A stretch of DNA of 25,586 nt from Candidatus Woykebacteria bacterium GWB1_45_5 (GTDB taxonomy: Bacteria; Patescibacteriota; Microgenomatia; Woykebacterales; RBG-16-39-9b): contig MHCO01000038.1 of assembly GCA_001816645.1 (NCBI GenBank), positions 6,358 through 31,943 on the forward strand, written 5' to 3'. This document shows positions 24,070-25,586 of this stretch, in pieces. A program made the position numbers and the translations under genes. The notes beneath the pieces are model-generated. The model was given only the letters and a program-made list of their open reading frames with translations. It ran no database searches and was not told where the DNA came from. Each line of letters starts with the position of its first letter. The stretch's first letter is position 1.

Positions 24070-25127
24070 TTTTAGCTGGTGGGGGCGGTACCAGACTTTG
24101 GCCGAAATCTCGGAAGAGTGCGCCAAAACAATTTTTAAAACTCGTTGACAGTAAGACCCTTTTTCAAGAGACTGTTGCTAGGGTGACTGGGGCTTTCCCC
24201 CTTCCCCATATTTTTGTTGTCAGTAACAGGGAATTTGTCGCCGAGATTAAAAAAGAGGTGCCAGATTTGCCACCAGAAAATATTTTAATTGAACCTTCGC
24301 CAAAAAACACCGCTGCTGCCGCTGGTTTGGCGGCTGCCTACATCGCTAGGAAAAACCCGCAGGCAATAGTCACGACCTTGGCGGCGGACCACTACATCAA
24401 AGAAAAAGCGGAATTCTTAAAAGTTCTTTCCGTCTCGCAAAAAGCAGCCGTCAATGGTAATTACATTGTTACCATCGGCATTCACCCGACCCATGCTCAT
24501 ACTGGCCTGGGTTATATTCATGTCGGTAAGGAAGCCTTCCGGATTCGGAAAAACCCAGTATTTAAAGTTAAAGAGTTTAAAGAAAAGCCCGATCACACCA
24601 CCGCCCACGCTTACTATTCATCTGGCGAATACTTTTGGAATGCGAACATGAACACTTATAAGGCAGAAGCGATCTTAGACGCGATCGAAAGGTATTCCCC
24701 CCATCTTTATAAGGTTTTAGAAAAAGTTAAGCAAGGTGCTACGCATAAAGAAATCGAGTCAGCTTGGTATCTTTTGCCTCCCGAACCAATCGATACCGCA
24801 ATTTTAGAAAAATCAAAAAATGTTCTGGTGGTGCCAGGTGACTTTTCCTGGTTTGATGTGGGAGATTGGTCAACTCTCCACACAATTTTATCTTCTGAGC
24901 CTGACTGGAACGTGTTGCTCGGAGAAGAAGCACCCGAACATATCGGTGTCGACACGGAAGGCTGCTTAATACACGGCACCGGTCGCCTGATCGCCACGCT
25001 TGGTTTAAAAGATTTGATAATTATTGATACGCCGGATGTGCTTTTGATATGTCCAAAAGAGAAGTCTCAGGAGGTAAGAAAGCTTGTCGAAAAGCTAACT
25101 AATGAAAGAAAGCACCAGTTTCTGTGA
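24042..25127 (+). CDS. manC: Mannose-1-phosphate guanylyltransferase (ManC/GMP type, no isomerase domain)
   Basis: This 361-residue enzyme makes GDP-mannose from GTP and mannose 1-phosphate. The signature LAGGGGTRLWPKSRKSAPKQ (11-30) is diagnostic for the group. EPSPKNTAAA, LAADHYI, GYIHVG, FKEKPD, FWNANMN and GDFSWFDVGDW follow. It ends without the phosphomannose isomerase cupin found in bifunctional ManC/AlgA. The GTG at 24042 is supported by a strong GGAGGA (24033-24038) three bases upstream, and it starts inside the previous gene. Its product feeds gmd at 19500 and probably the GT4 enzymes. No phosphomannomutase is in the window, so that step must be encoded elsewhere. Confidence 0.94.
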   Translation: MAKAENYIVILAGGGGTRLWPKSRKSAPKQFLKLVDSKTLFQETVARVTGAFPLPHIFVVSNREFVAEIKKEVPDLPPENILIEPSPKNTAAAAGLAAAYIARKNPQAIVTTLAADHYIKEKAEFLKVLSVSQKAAVNGNYIVTIGIHPTHAHTGLGYIHVGKEAFRIRKNPVFKVKEFKEKPDHTTAHAYYSSGEYFWNANMNTYKAEAILDAIERYSPHLYKVLEKVKQGATHKEIESAWYLLPPEPIDTAILEKSKNVLVVPGDFSWFDVGDWSTLHTILSSEPDWNVLLGEEAPEHIGVDTEGCLIHGTGRLIATLGLKDLIIIDTPDVLLICPKEKSQEVRKLVEKLTNERKHQFL

Positions 25128-25136
25128 TTAGGCACA

Positions 25137-25205
25137 AGGTGACGCAGCATGCGAGAGTACCCAAATTTTTGAAGCGAATGCGAAAACATTCGATTACGGA
25201 GCGTG
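25137..25205 (+). repeat. Conserved intergenic box with stem-loop, copy 3
   Basis: The box (AGGTGACGCAGCATGCG, then AGA and GTA) lies just after the manC stop. CATGC (25148-25152) pairs with GCGTG (25201-25205) with one G-T pair, GTA (25157-25159) pairs with TAC (25195-25197), and an inner hairpin CGAATG/CATTCG has a 6-base loop (25175-25192). The layout matches copy 2, and the right arm again abuts the -10 box. Confidence 0.6.
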
Positions 25206-25212
25206 GTATAAT
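25204..25212 (+). promoter_or_regulatory. Extended -10 promoter for the sugar-phosphate transferase gene
   Basis: TGGTATAAT (TATAAT at 25207-25212) ends only 5 bases before the ATG at 25218. A transcript from it would start on or next to the start codon. No ribosome binding site is present. Confidence 0.65.
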
Positions 25213-25217
25213 TTTCT

Positions 25218-25586
25218 ATGTGGTATTTCTTTATTAAAAGGGTCATGGATTTTTCCGGCGCGCTGATCGGGCTAATTGTTACAGCGCCTCTTTTTTTAAT
25301 TATCGTCATTGCGATTAAGCTTGAATCGGATGGACCAATCTTTGCTGATATCCCTGAAAGAGTTGGGAAGGAAGGTAAAATCTTTCGAATGTTTAAATTT
25401 CGCTCGATGATAAAAGAGGCTCACAATCTTTTGCGATCTGACCCAAAATTTAAAAAGATCTACAAACAATATAAGAAAAATAGCTTTAAGGTGAAAACAG
25501 ACACCGACCCAAGGATTACTGAGGTAGGCAGGTTTTTAAGAAAAACTTCGCTGGATGAGTTGCCGCAACTAATCAATGTTCTTAAA
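25218..25586 (+). CDS. Polyprenyl-phosphate sugar-1-phosphate transferase (bacterial sugar transferase family), 5' part
   Basis: The first 123 codons of a bacterial sugar transferase are present and the gene runs off the right edge. Enzymes of this family (WbaP, WcaJ, PglC) move a sugar 1-phosphate from a nucleotide sugar to undecaprenyl phosphate and so begin glycan assembly. The fragment starts KRVMDFSGALIGLIV (7-21), a single hydrophobic re-entrant or membrane helix with PLFLIIVIAIKLESDGPIF. It continues with FRMFKFRSM (60-68), DPRITEVGRFLRKTSLDELPQ and INVLK. It lacks the extra N-terminal membrane domain of full-length WbaP, so it is the short PglC-like form. The donor sugar is unknown. 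Confidence 0.92.
   Translation, partial: MWYFFIKRVMDFSGALIGLIVTAPLFLIIVIAIKLESDGPIFADIPERVGKEGKIFRMFKFRSMIKEAHNLLRSDPKFKKIYKQYKKNSFKVKTDTDPRITEVGRFLRKTSLDELPQLINVLK

Overview
The window is a dense cell-surface glycan (polysaccharide or glycoprotein sugar) biosynthesis locus. It has about 27 protein-coding genes, of which the first and last are cut by the window edges. I see no RNA genes, CRISPR arrays, transposases or integrases. The DNA is AT-rich, genes overlap by a few bases, and spacers never exceed about 100 bp. TGA is used as a normal stop throughout. Short families of many enzymes, apparently leaderless first genes and small palindromic repeats inserted in frame into genes together suggest a Patescibacteria/CPR bacterium, possibly Microgenomates-like. 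That placement is inference; there is no marker gene in the window.

Layout. (1) 2-5234, plus strand: the tail of an unidentified protein, an SDR sugar epimerase/dehydratase, a GT4 glycosyltransferase and a large YfhO-like membrane protein. (2) 8822-5191, minus strand: a zinc-ribbon methyltransferase, a DPM1-like GT2, a GalE-like epimerase, a GtrA membrane protein and a second methyltransferase. This looks like a unit for lipid-linked sugar transfer. (3) 8901-12583: a complete set for GDP-D-glycero-alpha-D-manno-heptose. The GmhB-type phosphatase and HddC-type guanylyltransferase (plus) converge on the GmhA-type isomerase, HddA-type kinase and a transaldolase (minus). The transaldolase could supply sedoheptulose 7-phosphate. 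(4) 12681-15779, plus: rmlA, an RmlC-like cupin, rmlB and rmlD for dTDP-L-rhamnose. (5) 15855-18468, plus: a double-domain GT2 and a second GT2. (6) 18560-22781, plus: rmd-like and gmd genes (GDP-D-rhamnose) and two tandem GT4 paralogues. (7) 22882-25127, plus: a GT4 and a monofunctional mannose-1-phosphate guanylyltransferase that would feed gmd. (8) 25218 to the end: the start of a polyprenyl-phosphate sugar-1-phosphate transferase that would begin glycan assembly on the membrane lipid.

Together the genes could make three activated sugars (GDP-heptose, dTDP-L-rhamnose, GDP-mannose/GDP-D-rhamnose), start a glycan on a polyprenyl carrier and extend it with at least seven glycosyltransferases. 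No Wzx/Wzy flippase-polymerase pair or ABC exporter is in the window.

The most interesting non-coding signals are three. Six transcription-unit starts have a -10 box only 5-12 bases before the start codon. A conserved box, followed in two cases by a large stem-loop that runs into the -10 box, recurs in three spacers. Three different genes carry in-frame repeat-like insertions. All spacers (75-100 bp) are covered by the promoter, repeat and terminator entries; no gene-free stretch exceeds 300 bases.
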